64,000 nt of DNA from an uncultured Lachnospiraceae bacterium (GCA_946554445.1 CAMNSD010000019.1:17533-81532); one strand, 5' to 3'. Numbered from the stretch's first letter, positions 54,585-63,930 are shown. Notes: a model not told the origin generated them from the sequence alone. Made by a program: numbers and translations.

Positions 54585-57500
54585 TTATTTCAAAAACTTA
54601 CCTAGGGTAGCAATAAACAGATCCACGCTGATCGGCTTCGCTAAATGCGCGTTCATGCCACTCTTTAACGCAGTCTCCTTATCCTCATCCATGGCGTTAG
54701 CCGTCATGGCAATAATCGGAAGTGTCTTCACATCCTCCCTGTGCAGAGCACGAATCTCCCTGGTCGCCTCATATCCGTTCATGACTGGCATCTGCACATC
54801 CATCAGGATAACATCATAATAATATTCTTCCGCCCGTTTCATCATATCCACCGCATCTGTCCCATCCGGCGCCGACTCCACCACGAACCCTGTCTCCTCC
54901 AGGATTGCCTGGGCAATCTCTCTATTCAGTTCGTTATCCTCTACCAGCAGCACCCTCTTGCCTTCAAAATCAGCCAATGTCCATTCGGCCACTTCCTCCT
55001 CCCGGTCGATCAGATTGGTTGCCGCTAGCAACGCTGACTTTAAGTCTGACATGAAGAGCGGTTTTGCACAAAAGGCTGTAACACCGGCAGACTTCGCCTC
55101 TTCCTCAATATCTGTCCAGTCATAGGCTGTGAGAATGATGATCGGCGCCTCGTTACCGATGACATTACGGATTCTTCTGGCCGTTTCGATACCGCTGGTC
55201 TCCGGCATCTGCCAATCGATGATAAAGGTGTGATAGGAATCTCCCTCATCGTGGGCTTTCTTGGCACGGTATACAGCTTCTCTGCCCGATGTGGTCCACT
55301 CGGAACGCAGACCAATCTGTGTAAGCATCCTGCTGACACTGTCGCAGGTATCGAAGTCATCATCCACCACAAGTGCGCGGAAGCCTTCCAGTTCTTTAAT
55401 CTGCTCCGCATTCTTCTCCACATCCTGTAATTTCAGGCTCAGTTCCACGATAAACTCGCTGCCCTTGCCCTTTTCGCTGTTGACCGTGATCTTACCGCCC
55501 ATCATATCGATGATATTCTTGGTGATGGCCATACCCAGTCCTGTTCCCTGAATACCACTCTGAGTGGCGCTTGCTTCTCTCTCAAAGGGTTCAAAAATAT
55601 GTTTGACAAACTCCGGCTCCATACCAATTCCATTATCTTTCAAGGTAAATATGTAATCTCCATACCCCCGACGGAACGTTGTCTTCTGCATGATTCTAAA
55701 ACTGATAATACCGCCTGCCGGCGTATATTTCACGGCATTGCTCATCAAGTTGACGAACACCTGGTTCATCTTCAGGGAATCAGCGATAATATCCTCGTTG
55801 GTAACATCAAAAGTATCAATGAACAGTTCCAACTGCTTCGCCTTCACCTGCGGCTGTACGATATTCACCAGATTGTGCATCATCTCCGAAATGTTGCACT
55901 CTTGCTCTTTAATCTGAATCTTTCCACTCTCAATCCTGCTCATGTCAAGGATATCATTGATCAGACTCAGCAGATGGTTGCTGGAAGCCAGTACTTTCTG
56001 CAGGCAGTCTTTGACCTGATCCTTATTATCAATATGGCTGACTGCAATAGTCGTAAAACCGATAATCGCATTCATAGGTGTCCGGATATCGTGGGACATA
56101 TTGGACAAGAAGGTGGTCTTGGCATTATTGGCGTGCTGCGCCTGCATCAACGCCTCCTTGAGCGCCAACGTCTGCTCCTTCTGCTGTCTTACCTGTTCCG
56201 TGATATCTTTCGTCACCACCATGACCAGTATATCTCCTGTATCATCATCGGTGGTCATGATAAATGACTGTCTAACACAGGCTCTTTCCTCATTGGGATA
56301 TGCCAGCCAGTATTCCACATTCACTTCCAGATTGCCTCGTTCGAAACTGTTTTTCAGATATTCCAGATTCATTGTGGCCTTGTAATCTTCAATGGATTCC
56401 TGTGCCACAAAACCTTCCGCCTTTTCGAACCACTCAGACACATGACACGGCGCTTTCAACCCCGCCGCCTCCAGCAAGGACTGTTTCCTGCCATCGGGAC
56501 TAATCTGTACAATATCATTCTCCACCCGGTCTTTGGTCAGATTGAATTCATAAGTACAAATGGAATTGGAAACAATCGCAATCCGGTACTGTCTTTCTTT
56601 CCTGTTGGCAACTGCCATCTTCGCCTGGATTAACAGTTCCTTTTCCTTCACTTCCGTGATGTTCTGCCGAATGAACAAAATCTTGCTGGCCCGGCCCTCT
56701 TTACGCTCCAGACAGATTACATTCATGTGCTCCCATTCCGGCTGACCATTTCTCTCCACCTGGTATTCATAACGCACATCCATATCGTCCGCACCCAGTT
56801 GCGCAATGATTGCTTCGCTCTCAAGGTGCTCTGACAGTTCTTTCCGATGCTCTTCTTCCGGCAGGAAAGAACACAGGTAATCAATAAACACACCATACTC
56901 TCCGCTTCTTTCGATATCATCGCGTTCCGGACTGGTGCCTGCCAGATACTGGTACTGATTGGTCTCCAGATCGATCATAACAAAGCGTGCAAACAGAGTG
57001 CTGATTCCCCCGATTACATAACTCATCTCCTGATTTTCCTGCGCAAGGAGTTTTTTCTCCTTGATTGTACGCATCATCAGGGCAATGATATAAATGACAA
57101 AAGTACCGATCAGCAAAATCTCCAGAATAATACCTGTGCGGTTTGCCCGATCCAGCATCCGCTGTGTAACGCTTCTTGGAAACGCCTGCACAAGCACAAA
57201 TTCATTATCCGGAAGGTTAATGACGCAAATATTGTCCGTCCTATCATTTTCCACACAAACAAAGGTCTGTTCCCCGCCATTTTCGAAAACATCCCGCACC
57301 TGCCCATATTGTGACTCTTCTAATACTGTGGAAGTAAAGATTTCTTCCATCAAGTTCCCACTATAGCTCTTGCCCTGGGAACTGGCAATCGCCGTCCCAT
57401 CCTCCAGACAAAGGAACACGTCCGCCGCATCTCCAAAATAACTGGTTGTCAGAAGATGCTCTAAATAATTATTGGCTGAATAGACGCCAAGCAGCACACC

Positions 57501-57983
57501 GATGATCTCGCCATGATAATAGACCGGCGCATAGAAACTGACCACTGCCTCCCCGGTAACTCTGGAACTGGTAGTGGCAAAGACGCCGCTCTCCCCCTTC
57601 ATGCCATTGATAAAATACTCCCGATCCGATACGTCCGTTATACTGCCGTCCGATACCAGATAAGCCCCATCCGCAGACGCAAAGCGAAAAGCGTCAAACA
57701 GAGAATTCTGGACCATATCCTGAAGCATCTGCGCCGTAACCACAGGCTCTGAGAGCCCCTCTCCCAAGAAATAGGCATAGGTACTCACCCGGTTTACTGC
57801 GTTCTTAAATTCATCCCCGATCCGATTGCCTGTCTGCCTTGCCGCATCCGTTGCATAGGTCCTGTTCTGTGCCTCGATCCGCTTATCGTTTTGCGCGGAA
57901 TACCAATAAAACAAAATGATTATGGCTGCCAGAAGGAACATAAGATAAGTGACGTTCCAAAAAGATTTCTTACTGCGTTTCAT
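54585..57983 (-). CDS. Hybrid sensor histidine kinase with CACHE, PAS, two receiver domains
   Basis: A 1132-residue membrane sensor. Two membrane helices (about 10-28 and 280-305) bracket an extracellular double-CACHE domain. Inside come two PAS-like regions, then HisKA FLSNMSHDIRTPMNA with the phosphorylated His, HATPase (NLMSNAVKYTPAGG, DNGIGMEP, GTGLGMAI), and two receiver domains: REC1 ALVVDDDF...IIDWQMPETSG and REC2 LLVEDNELN...ILMDVQMPVMNGYE, each with Asp. No HPt domain ends it. The ligand is unknown. The second Met has GGAGGG upstream (ATG 57983). It lies 29 bases after the aldo/keto reductase gene. Confidence 0.93.
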   Translation of the reverse strand: MKRSKKSFWNVTYLMFLLAAIIILFYWYSAQNDKRIEAQNRTYATDAARQTGNRIGDEFKNAVNRVSTYAYFLGEGLSEPVVTAQMLQDMVQNSLFDAFRFASADGAYLVSDGSITDVSDREYFINGMKGESGVFATTSSRVTGEAVVSFYAPVYYHGEIIGVLLGVYSANNYLEHLLTTSYFGDAADVFLCLEDGTAIASSQGKSYSGNLMEEIFTSTVLEESQYGQVRDVFENGGEQTFVCVENDRTDNICVINLPDNEFVLVQAFPRSVTQRMLDRANRTGIILEILLIGTFVIYIIALMMRTIKEKKLLAQENQEMSYVIGGISTLFARFVMIDLETNQYQYLAGTSPERDDIERSGEYGVFIDYLCSFLPEEEHRKELSEHLESEAIIAQLGADDMDVRYEYQVERNGQPEWEHMNVICLERKEGRASKILFIRQNITEVKEKELLIQAKMAVANRKERQYRIAIVSNSICTYEFNLTKDRVENDIVQISPDGRKQSLLEAAGLKAPCHVSEWFEKAEGFVAQESIEDYKATMNLEYLKNSFERGNLEVNVEYWLAYPNEERACVRQSFIMTTDDDTGDILVMVVTKDITEQVRQQKEQTLALKEALMQAQHANNAKTTFLSNMSHDIRTPMNAIIGFTTIAVSHIDNKDQVKDCLQKVLASSNHLLSLINDILDMSRIESGKIQIKEQECNISEMMHNLVNIVQPQVKAKQLELFIDTFDVTNEDIIADSLKMNQVFVNLMSNAVKYTPAGGIISFRIMQKTTFRRGYGDYIFTLKDNGIGMEPEFVKHIFEPFEREASATQSGIQGTGLGMAITKNIIDMMGGKITVNSEKGKGSEFIVELSLKLQDVEKNAEQIKELEGFRALVVDDDFDTCDSVSRMLTQIGLRSEWTTSGREAVYRAKKAHDEGDSYHTFIIDWQMPETSGIETARRIRNVIGNEAPIIILTAYDWTDIEEEAKSAGVTAFCAKPLFMSDLKSALLAATNLIDREEEVAEWTLADFEGKRVLLVEDNELNREIAQAILEETGFVVESAPDGTDAVDMMKRAEEYYYDVILMDVQMPVMNGYEATREIRALHREDVKTLPIIAMTANAMDEDKETALKSGMNAHLAKPISVDLFIATLGKFLK

Positions 57984-58012
57984 AAATAAACCCTCCACTG
58001 ACAATTAACTCT

Positions 58013-59158
58013 CTATTGAAAAAGCACTCTGGCCTTCTCCATTCGCTCCACAACCGCAACCTGGAACGGACATCTGCCCTCACATCCCCTACAACCGATA
58101 CAATCTGCCGCCGATGCCTTAAGCTGTTCATAATGGGCCCGGACGGTTGCCGGCACTTCTTCCTGCATGGATGCCAGATCATACAGTTTATTAACCATCG
58201 CAATATCAATTCCCTTCGGGCAGGGAGCGCAGTGACCACAGTAAGTACATTGTCCGACGGGGTAAGCATGATAAGGCGCCTTTGCCAGTACGCTGGCATA
58301 ATCCTTCTCCTCCTCCGTAGCGGTTTCATAAGCCACCGCGGCATGGACATGTTCCGGCGTGTCGTATCCCACCATCACGCTGGCCACCGCCGGCCTCGTC
58401 AGCGCATAATGCAGACACTGCACCGGCGTAAGCGCCACGCCGAAAGGAGATGTCTTGGCATCAAAGAGACGCCCGCCGGCATATCCCTTCATCACCGTAA
58501 TGCCCACGTTTTGCTGCTCGCAGATCTTATATAGGGCTTCTCTCTCCGGCGCGATACCGGCCAGACTCTCCTCATAGTTTTCTGCAAAATAATCATCTAT
58601 GTTCTCTGTGGCCGGATGCAGGTCAAAAGCCGGATTGATACTAAAGAGGATCATCTCAATCTCTCCCTGCTCGGCCGCCAGTTTCGCCACATCGGGATTA
58701 TGGGTGCTCAGACCGATATGCCGGATAGTCCCCGCCGCCTTTAAACCGCGCACATAATCCATAAACTCGCCGCTTACCACCTGCCCAAACTCTGCTGCCT
58801 CATCAATAAAATGAATCATCCCCAGATCGATATAATCCGTCTGCAGTCTCGTAAGCAGGTCCTTAAAAGCTTCCTTTACTTTGGGAAGTTCCCTAGTCTT
58901 CACATATTGGCCATCCTGCCAGGTAGAACCGATATGTCCTTGGATATACCATTTATCCCGATGCCCGGCCAATGCCTTACCGATATTAGACCGCACATTT
59001 GGCTCCGACATCCAGCAGTCCAAAATATTGATGCCGGCCTGCTCGCAGGTATCAATCACTTCCTTCACTTCCTGGGTATTGTGCCGCTCCAGCCACTCAC
59101 CGCCCAGACCGATTTCACTCACCCGTAACCCTGTTTTACCTAACTCCCTGTACCTCAT
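58013..59158 (-). CDS. Aldo/keto reductase with C-terminal 4Fe-4S domain, unusual catalytic residues
   Basis: A 381-residue protein. The N-terminal barrel starts MRYRELGKTGLRVSEIGLGG as usual. At the catalytic Asp-x4-Tyr segment it reads NILDCWMSEPNVRSNIGKAL, so the Tyr is missing; at the Lys segment it reads YIQGHIGS, with His where Lys is usual. The substrate-side His motif is DYIDLGMIHF. The C-terminus carries two clusters: CTYCGHCAPCP and CIGCRGCEGRCP. Such ferredoxin-type members occur in Clostridia and their reaction is unclear. The ATG has GGAGG. It may be co-transcribed with the kinase. Confidence 0.9.
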   Translation of the reverse strand: MRYRELGKTGLRVSEIGLGGEWLERHNTQEVKEVIDTCEQAGINILDCWMSEPNVRSNIGKALAGHRDKWYIQGHIGSTWQDGQYVKTRELPKVKEAFKDLLTRLQTDYIDLGMIHFIDEAAEFGQVVSGEFMDYVRGLKAAGTIRHIGLSTHNPDVAKLAAEQGEIEMILFSINPAFDLHPATENIDDYFAENYEESLAGIAPEREALYKICEQQNVGITVMKGYAGGRLFDAKTSPFGVALTPVQCLHYALTRPAVASVMVGYDTPEHVHAAVAYETATEEEKDYASVLAKAPYHAYPVGQCTYCGHCAPCPKGIDIAMVNKLYDLASMQEEVPATVRAHYEQLKASAADCIGCRGCEGRCPFQVAVVERMEKARVLFQ

Positions 59159-59230
59159 ACCTATCCTCCATTATCCCTATGTGTATCACAATTTTTCCTG
59201 TGAAGATTCCCGTCTCATTTCATTCGCTGT

Positions 59231-61024
59231 CTATTCCACAGCAGCCGTGGCCGCCTGCAGCCACTCCCGCTCCTCCTTCGTCAGATAAGGCGACAACGTC
59301 TCGCACACCTTTGTGTGATAGGCATTCAGCCACTTCCGCTCCTGCTCGTTCAACAGGGAAACATCAATGGCATCCCTGTCATAGGGCGCCATGGTAAGCG
59401 GTTCGAAATATAAAAACTGGCCATAGGCATTCTGCTCTCCTTTCCGGCATAACACCAAATTCTCATGCCGAATGCCGAACTTACCCGTCACATAAAGTCC
59501 CGGCTCGTTGGAAACGACCATGCCCTCCTCCAGGGGAACACAAACAGTATCCTTACCAATCCGCCATCGAACATTCTGGGGCCCTTCATGAACGCTCAAA
59601 AGGAATCCCACGCCATGCCCCGTGCCATGATTATAGTCCAGTCCGTTCTCCCACAGGGGCTCCCTCGCTAAACAATCCAGATTCTGTCCGCAGACGCCCT
59701 CTAAAAATTTCGCCGCTCCCAACCGCAGATGTCCTTTTAATACCAACGTATAGTCCCGTTTCTCTTCTTCCGTCAGTTCCCCCAGAACTATCGTGCGCGT
59801 AATATCCGTCGTTCCCTCTCTGTAATGTCCGCCCGTATCCGCAAGGCACAGTCCCTCAGGCTGCATCACTGCATCTGTCTCTTCCGTAGCCGAATAGTGC
59901 ACAATGGCGCCATGAGGACCGTAGGCAATGATCGGATCAAAGCTGGGCCCCAGATATCCCTCCATCTGCTGCCGAAACCCTTCCAGTGCCTGCGCTGCCC
60001 CCAGTTCCGTAATCTTCTCTCCTCCCACATGGGTTTTCAAATAGCGCATAAACCGTGTCACCGCCACGCCGTCTTTTACATGGGCTTCCCGAAGATTCGT
60101 CATCTCCGCCGCCGTCTTGACCGCCTTCATAAGTTCCACCGGACTGGGTTCATCCAGCTGCTCCACCCCCGCCGGGATTGCCTCTAACAGCCTGTAGTTC
60201 ACACGCCTGCCGTCCGCCCAGAGTTTCCGCCCTGCCTGCAGACCGCCCACCAACTCTTCTATTTGCTCATAAGGCGCAATGGAAACGCCCGCTTTCTTTA
60301 ACTGCTCCTGTATTTCTGGAGACAAAATCTTCTCCTGCACACACAGCACCGCCTCTTCCCCGGAAAGCAGCATATAGGCCAAGAAAACCGGCGTATTATG
60401 CACATCATTTCCCCGCAGATTGAGAAGCCAGGCAATCTCGTCAAGGGCTGTCAAAAGCAGCGCGTCCGCCTTTTTATCCCGCATCTTCTCCCGTACCTTT
60501 TCCAGCTTTTCCTCCCTGGAAAGTCCGGCATATTCCTCCCCCAGTTCCCATACCGGCTCCGCCGACAATGCCGGCCTGTCTGTCCACACCAAACCTGCCA
60601 GGTCTTCCCCACTATAAAACGTGATTTCTTTCTCTGCCGTTTTGTCTCGCAGGGATTCCACAAAGGCTCTCGTCACCGTCCGTCCGTCAAACCCAATCTT
60701 ATCTCCGGCTTCCAGATGCTCCGCCAGATATTCCGGCAGGGCAGGCACCCCCGGCTGACCGCTTTTCATCAACTCGATACCGCTTCCCACAAGCTGCTGT
60801 TCAGCCTGTAGAAAATATCTGCCATCCGTCCACAAACATGCGTTTTGCTGGCATACCAGAAGCGTCCCCGCAGAGCCTGTAAACCCGGACAGATACGCCC
60901 TCGCCTTAAAATAATCCCCCACATACTCCGAATTGTGGAAATCCTCCGTGGGGACAATATATGCCGCCAGGTCCCTCTTTTCCATCTCTGCCCTGAGTTT
61001 CTGCAATTTTTCCTTGATACTCAT
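59231..61024 (-). CDS. Aminopeptidase P-like M24 metallopeptidase
   Basis: Removes N-terminal residues before proline; 597 residues, as in eukaryote-like long aminopeptidase P with two creatinase-N domains followed by the pita-bread domain. Metal ligands: Asp in LADTGG, Asp in GTTDITRT, His in HGTGHGVGF, Glu in NEPGLYVTG, Glu in RHENLVL. GPSFDPIIAYGPHGAIVHYS is the substrate-side motif. Cytoplasmic. Ribosome site GGGAGAAGG. It follows the small Cys protein gene by 60 bases. Confidence 0.94.
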   Translation of the reverse strand: MSIKEKLQKLRAEMEKRDLAAYIVPTEDFHNSEYVGDYFKARAYLSGFTGSAGTLLVCQQNACLWTDGRYFLQAEQQLVGSGIELMKSGQPGVPALPEYLAEHLEAGDKIGFDGRTVTRAFVESLRDKTAEKEITFYSGEDLAGLVWTDRPALSAEPVWELGEEYAGLSREEKLEKVREKMRDKKADALLLTALDEIAWLLNLRGNDVHNTPVFLAYMLLSGEEAVLCVQEKILSPEIQEQLKKAGVSIAPYEQIEELVGGLQAGRKLWADGRRVNYRLLEAIPAGVEQLDEPSPVELMKAVKTAAEMTNLREAHVKDGVAVTRFMRYLKTHVGGEKITELGAAQALEGFRQQMEGYLGPSFDPIIAYGPHGAIVHYSATEETDAVMQPEGLCLADTGGHYREGTTDITRTIVLGELTEEEKRDYTLVLKGHLRLGAAKFLEGVCGQNLDCLAREPLWENGLDYNHGTGHGVGFLLSVHEGPQNVRWRIGKDTVCVPLEEGMVVSNEPGLYVTGKFGIRHENLVLCRKGEQNAYGQFLYFEPLTMAPYDRDAIDVSLLNEQERKWLNAYHTKVCETLSPYLTKEEREWLQAATAAVE

Positions 61025-61084
61025 GTCCTTCTCCCTCTCTGATCATCCGTCCGGATGCATCATCCGCTTCCATGCAGATAAAAT

Positions 61085-61360
61085 TTATTTTTCCGTCTGT
61101 GCATCAAAGGCATTGCCGCAGGCCCACGGACTTCCGATATCGCATCTGCCGTGATGATAGGCCCGCTTCGTCTGTCCTGCCTCCAAATCGTCAGACATAT
61201 TGATCTTTAAGCGACTATCCCCGGAATCCGCAAAGCCGTCTAACAGCTTCACCATATCCTCTATCTCTTGCTCTGTTCTCTGCTTATCTTCCATACCATT
61301 GTTCATACCGTTGTTCTGATATGTATCCATCTCGATTTCTACCTTTCTCATAATCTCCAT
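61085..61360 (-). CDS. Small protein with C-terminal GRCDIGSPWACG motif
   Basis: A 91-residue soluble protein, function unknown. The first half is charged (KVEIEMDTYQNNG, MEDKQRTEQEIEDM); the C-terminal part has HHGRCDIGSPWACGNAFD with two Cys at 73 and 81. I recall similar short proteins in Lachnospiraceae but cannot name a family. The ATG at 61360 has GGAGGT directly upstream, right after repeat F2. It is encoded after a radical SAM gene (153 bases, repeat between) and before aminopeptidase P. Confidence 0.65.
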   Translation of the reverse strand: MEIMRKVEIEMDTYQNNGMNNGMEDKQRTEQEIEDMVKLLDGFADSGDSRLKINMSDDLEAGQTKRAYHHGRCDIGSPWACGNAFDAQTEK

Positions 61361-61370
61361 TTTTACCTCC

Positions 61371-61493
61371 ATGCCGGAGCTCTTTTGCGAAGGCACGCGC
61401 TGAGAATTTCAAATTCTCAGCTGCGATTCCGAGTTTGTGACTCCGGCGCAAACTCGCAGTTGAAAAATCAGCACATCAGTGTGATTTTTCAAC
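61371..61493. repeat. Family 2 hairpin element, copy F2, with added stems
   Basis: The first 60 bases (ATGCCGGAGCTC to GCGATTCC, 61371-61430) match copy F1 at 40062. Stem GCTGAGAATT/AATTCTCAGC (61399-61408, 61412-61421). Two more stems follow: GAGTTTG (61431-61437)/CAAACTC (61449-61455) and GTTGAAAAATCA (61459-61470)/TGATTTTTCAAC (61482-61493). On the minus strand the element ends GAGCTCCGGCAT then the GGAGGT ribosome site of the 91-residue gene. The last stem may end radical SAM transcription. Confidence 0.75.
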
Positions 61494-61513
61494 CTTTTCT
61501 CTCCGCTTTTATC

Positions 61514-62383
61514 TCAAAACAGACTCAACTGTTCATACCCTTTATTTTCCGGAAATTCCTGTAAATACTGAAAAATCTCTTCCGCATCATATTTGATTCC
61601 ATGTTGCGCGCAGGTCTTTCTCAGAATCGCCATCAGTTCCCTGTTATGATCGCTGGCAATCTCGTAGGCATAACCGTATTTACGGTGATACTTACTCTTC
61701 ATACCCGGAAAGTGTTCATCCAGTTTCTGATAAAAGTATTCCCTGTCACCCTCCCGCAGGGTGACGCCCATACCGAAGGTAATGATTCCATATACACCGG
61801 CCCGGACACAATAGTCCAGGAGCCCTTCTATATTCTCCTTCGTATCATTGATGAAAGGAAGGATCGGCGTCATCCACACCACCGTTGGGATTCCATGATC
61901 CCGCAGAATCTCAAGCACCTCAAACCGCCGCTTCGTGGTGCATACATGAGGCTCTAAAATCCGGCACAAATCCTCATCATAAGTAGTCATGGTCATCTGT
62001 ACCACGCACTTGCCCTTTTCCTGAATCCTTTTTAGAAGTTCCAGGTCCCGCAGGATACGATCTGATTTGGTCTGAATAGCCAGCCCGAATCCGTACTGTT
62101 CTATCAATGCTATACATCTTCTGGTCAGTTCCAGTTCCTCCTCACAGTGCATATAAGGATCGCACATGGCTCCCGTGCCAATCATACATTTCCTGCGTTT
62201 GGAAGAAAGCGACCTTTCCAGAAGCTGCGGTGCGTTCTGTTTGACCTCGATATCTTCAAATTCATGCGTAAATCCATAACATTTACTCCGACTGTCACAA
62301 TATATACAGCCATGTGTACAGCCTCTGTACAGATTCATGCCGTTATGAGACGATAGAATCCCCTTTGCCTCCACAAAATGCAT
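61514..62383 (-). CDS. Radical SAM protein, spore photoproduct lyase-like (SPL family)
   Basis: A 289-residue iron-sulphur enzyme that would cut SAM to a radical. The cluster motif is RGCTHGCIYC (Cys22, Cys26, Cys29). Later IQTKSDRILRDLELL, VVQMTMTTYD and WMTPILPFINDTKENIEGLL match the SPL/Rv2578c branch used for repair-type or unknown reactions. It is probably not a spore photoproduct lyase itself. The ATG at 62383 shares one base with the MATE stop (TGATG), with AGAGGAG upstream; an earlier frame is open but without a ribosome site. Confidence 0.88.
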   Translation of the reverse strand: MHFVEAKGILSSHNGMNLYRGCTHGCIYCDSRSKCYGFTHEFEDIEVKQNAPQLLERSLSSKRRKCMIGTGAMCDPYMHCEEELELTRRCIALIEQYGFGLAIQTKSDRILRDLELLKRIQEKGKCVVQMTMTTYDEDLCRILEPHVCTTKRRFEVLEILRDHGIPTVVWMTPILPFINDTKENIEGLLDYCVRAGVYGIITFGMGVTLREGDREYFYQKLDEHFPGMKSKYHRKYGYAYEIASDHNRELMAILRKTCAQHGIKYDAEEIFQYLQEFPENKGYEQLSLF

Positions 62384-63744
62384 CATATCTCCTCTTTGGA
62401 TCTGATGAAAGGATCTGACCAGAACGCGATCAGAAGTTCCGCCACCATAAAACACCAGATAACCGGTTCACAGAAGATCACCGCCATATATTGAAACCTG
62501 GGTATCAAAAACGCGACAAACAAAATCTTGCCGACCAACTCGATCACACTGGAAAATAACGGCAAAATTTTCTTACCTACAGCCTGCAGCCCCATTCTGG
62601 TGACATTTAAAACCCCTAAGATCGACAGGCAGGGTGCAACCACCCGCAAATAAAGCGCCCCGTTTTCAATCACCACGCTCTCGGAAGATCCTGAGAGTAA
62701 TCTGACCGCAGTCGGCGCCCCAATCATCATTAAAAAGGTTGCCGCCACCGCAAGTACTACCCCGCAAAGATAGGCATACAACACTGCCTTCCTGATCCGG
62801 CCGACCTGACCGGCACCACGGTTCTGTGAAACAAAAGTACTGATTGTCTGGACAACGGATATAAACGGCATCATCAAAAACTGGAATAATTTTCTGGCCG
62901 CCGTGTGTCCTGCGATCACCAGATATCCAAGACCATTGATTCCGGATTGCAGTACTGCCGATCCCGCATTCACAAGACAATTCATAAATCCCATGGCAAG
63001 CCCCTGGGACAGCATTTCCTGATATAATTGCTTATCCCGGACAAAATGGGATTTCCCTGGAATTAAAATTCCTGCTTTCTTCGTAATATAGACCAGACAG
63101 GCTACAACGGACACCCCCTGCGCGATCACGGTTGCCACCGCCGCCCCCTGCACCCCCATCTGCAGCTGGGTAATAAAGAACAAATCCAGAATGATATTCA
63201 GGATCGATGACAGAATCAGAAACACCAACGGCATCACACTATTGCCTATGGCCCGCAAAAGTCCGGCACACAGGTTATAGGCGAACATGACCACAATAAA
63301 CCGAGTAATCGTGGAGATATAACGATAGGACTGTTCTATAATCTCCGGCGGCGTATTCAACACCTCCAGAAAGGGATATAAAACAAACTGTATGAAAATG
63401 GTGATGAACACGGTAATACAGCCGCCGATCACAATAGACGCCGCCACCGACTTTTTCAACTGTTCCATATCCCCGCTGCCGAAACTGCGGGCCGTCACGA
63501 TTGCAAGCCCATTGCCAATTCCCAGCGCAAATCCCATCAGAAGATCATAAACTGCCCCTGCCGCGCCCATCGCCGCCAATGCCTCATCTCCCAGTGTGTG
63601 TCCGATGATGACTGTATCCATCGTATTGTACAACTGTTGAAAAACGCTGGAAAAAAATAATGGAATTGCAAACAAAATCATGGATTTCAGAATTGGTCCA
63701 TGAAGCAGATCCACGGAAGAACTTTTATGGACAGAGATTCCCAT
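62383..63744 (-). CDS. MATE family exporter
   Basis: A multidrug and toxin extrusion antiporter of 453 residues and twelve membrane helices. It begins MGISVHKSSSVDLLHGPILKS, followed by NTMDTVIIGHTLGDEALAAMG. It belongs to the DinF/NorM-like branch common in Clostridia (SGINGLGYLVIAGHTAARK, FVSQNRGAGQ). The Met at 63744 has AAAGGA upstream; a more upstream TTG/ATG is not supported. It starts the operon with the radical SAM gene, coupled by TGATG. Promoter at 63902-63930. Confidence 0.92.
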   Translation of the reverse strand: MGISVHKSSSVDLLHGPILKSMILFAIPLFFSSVFQQLYNTMDTVIIGHTLGDEALAAMGAAGAVYDLLMGFALGIGNGLAIVTARSFGSGDMEQLKKSVAASIVIGGCITVFITIFIQFVLYPFLEVLNTPPEIIEQSYRYISTITRFIVVMFAYNLCAGLLRAIGNSVMPLVFLILSSILNIILDLFFITQLQMGVQGAAVATVIAQGVSVVACLVYITKKAGILIPGKSHFVRDKQLYQEMLSQGLAMGFMNCLVNAGSAVLQSGINGLGYLVIAGHTAARKLFQFLMMPFISVVQTISTFVSQNRGAGQVGRIRKAVLYAYLCGVVLAVAATFLMMIGAPTAVRLLSGSSESVVIENGALYLRVVAPCLSILGVLNVTRMGLQAVGKKILPLFSSVIELVGKILFVAFLIPRFQYMAVIFCEPVIWCFMVAELLIAFWSDPFIRSKEEI

Positions 63745-63852
63745 CGCTGTTATTCCTTTCATCAAGTAGTCATCTTATGACACAAACCGCTGAAACTGGG
63801 GCTGGGCCTACTTACGCACATCCACAAATGCTGTAATCCCTTGCTAAGCCGG

Positions 63853-63875
63853 CAAGAATTACTACGTAATTCTTG
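63853..63875. repeat. Perfect hairpin in the MATE leader
   Basis: CAAGAATTAC (63853-63862), loop TAC, GTAATTCTTG (63866-63875). It falls in the 5' leader of the MATE gene, about 110 bases before the start, and lacks a T-run. It resembles the B stems of the other repeats. Confidence 0.65.
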
Positions 63876-63901
63876 AGACGCAGGCCGCTGGGCCTGCGTC
63901 T
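63876..63901. repeat. Perfect GC-rich inverted repeat at the MATE promoter
   Basis: AGACGCAGGCC (63876-63886), GCTG, GGCCTGCGTCT (63891-63901): eleven pairs. It abuts the -10 box and covers the predicted transcription start, so it could be an operator, or the terminator of a gene coming from beyond the right edge. On the plus strand it is followed by ATTATAT. Confidence 0.6.
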
Positions 63902-63930
63902 ATTATATGTCATATTGCAATAAAATTCAA
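63902..63930 (-). promoter_or_regulatory. Promoter of the MATE-radical SAM operon
   Basis: On the minus strand: TTGAAT (63930-63925), 17 bases, perfect TATAAT (63907-63902). The start codon is about 160 bases downstream, leaving a leader with a perfect hairpin. Bases 63931-64000 show nothing else I can name. Confidence 0.65.

Noticed and set aside
63766..63901. Guanidine (ykkC-type) riboswitch before the MATE gene
   Set aside because: Two hairpins are present, but the ACGR loops and conserved boxes of known guanidine riboswitches are not seen.
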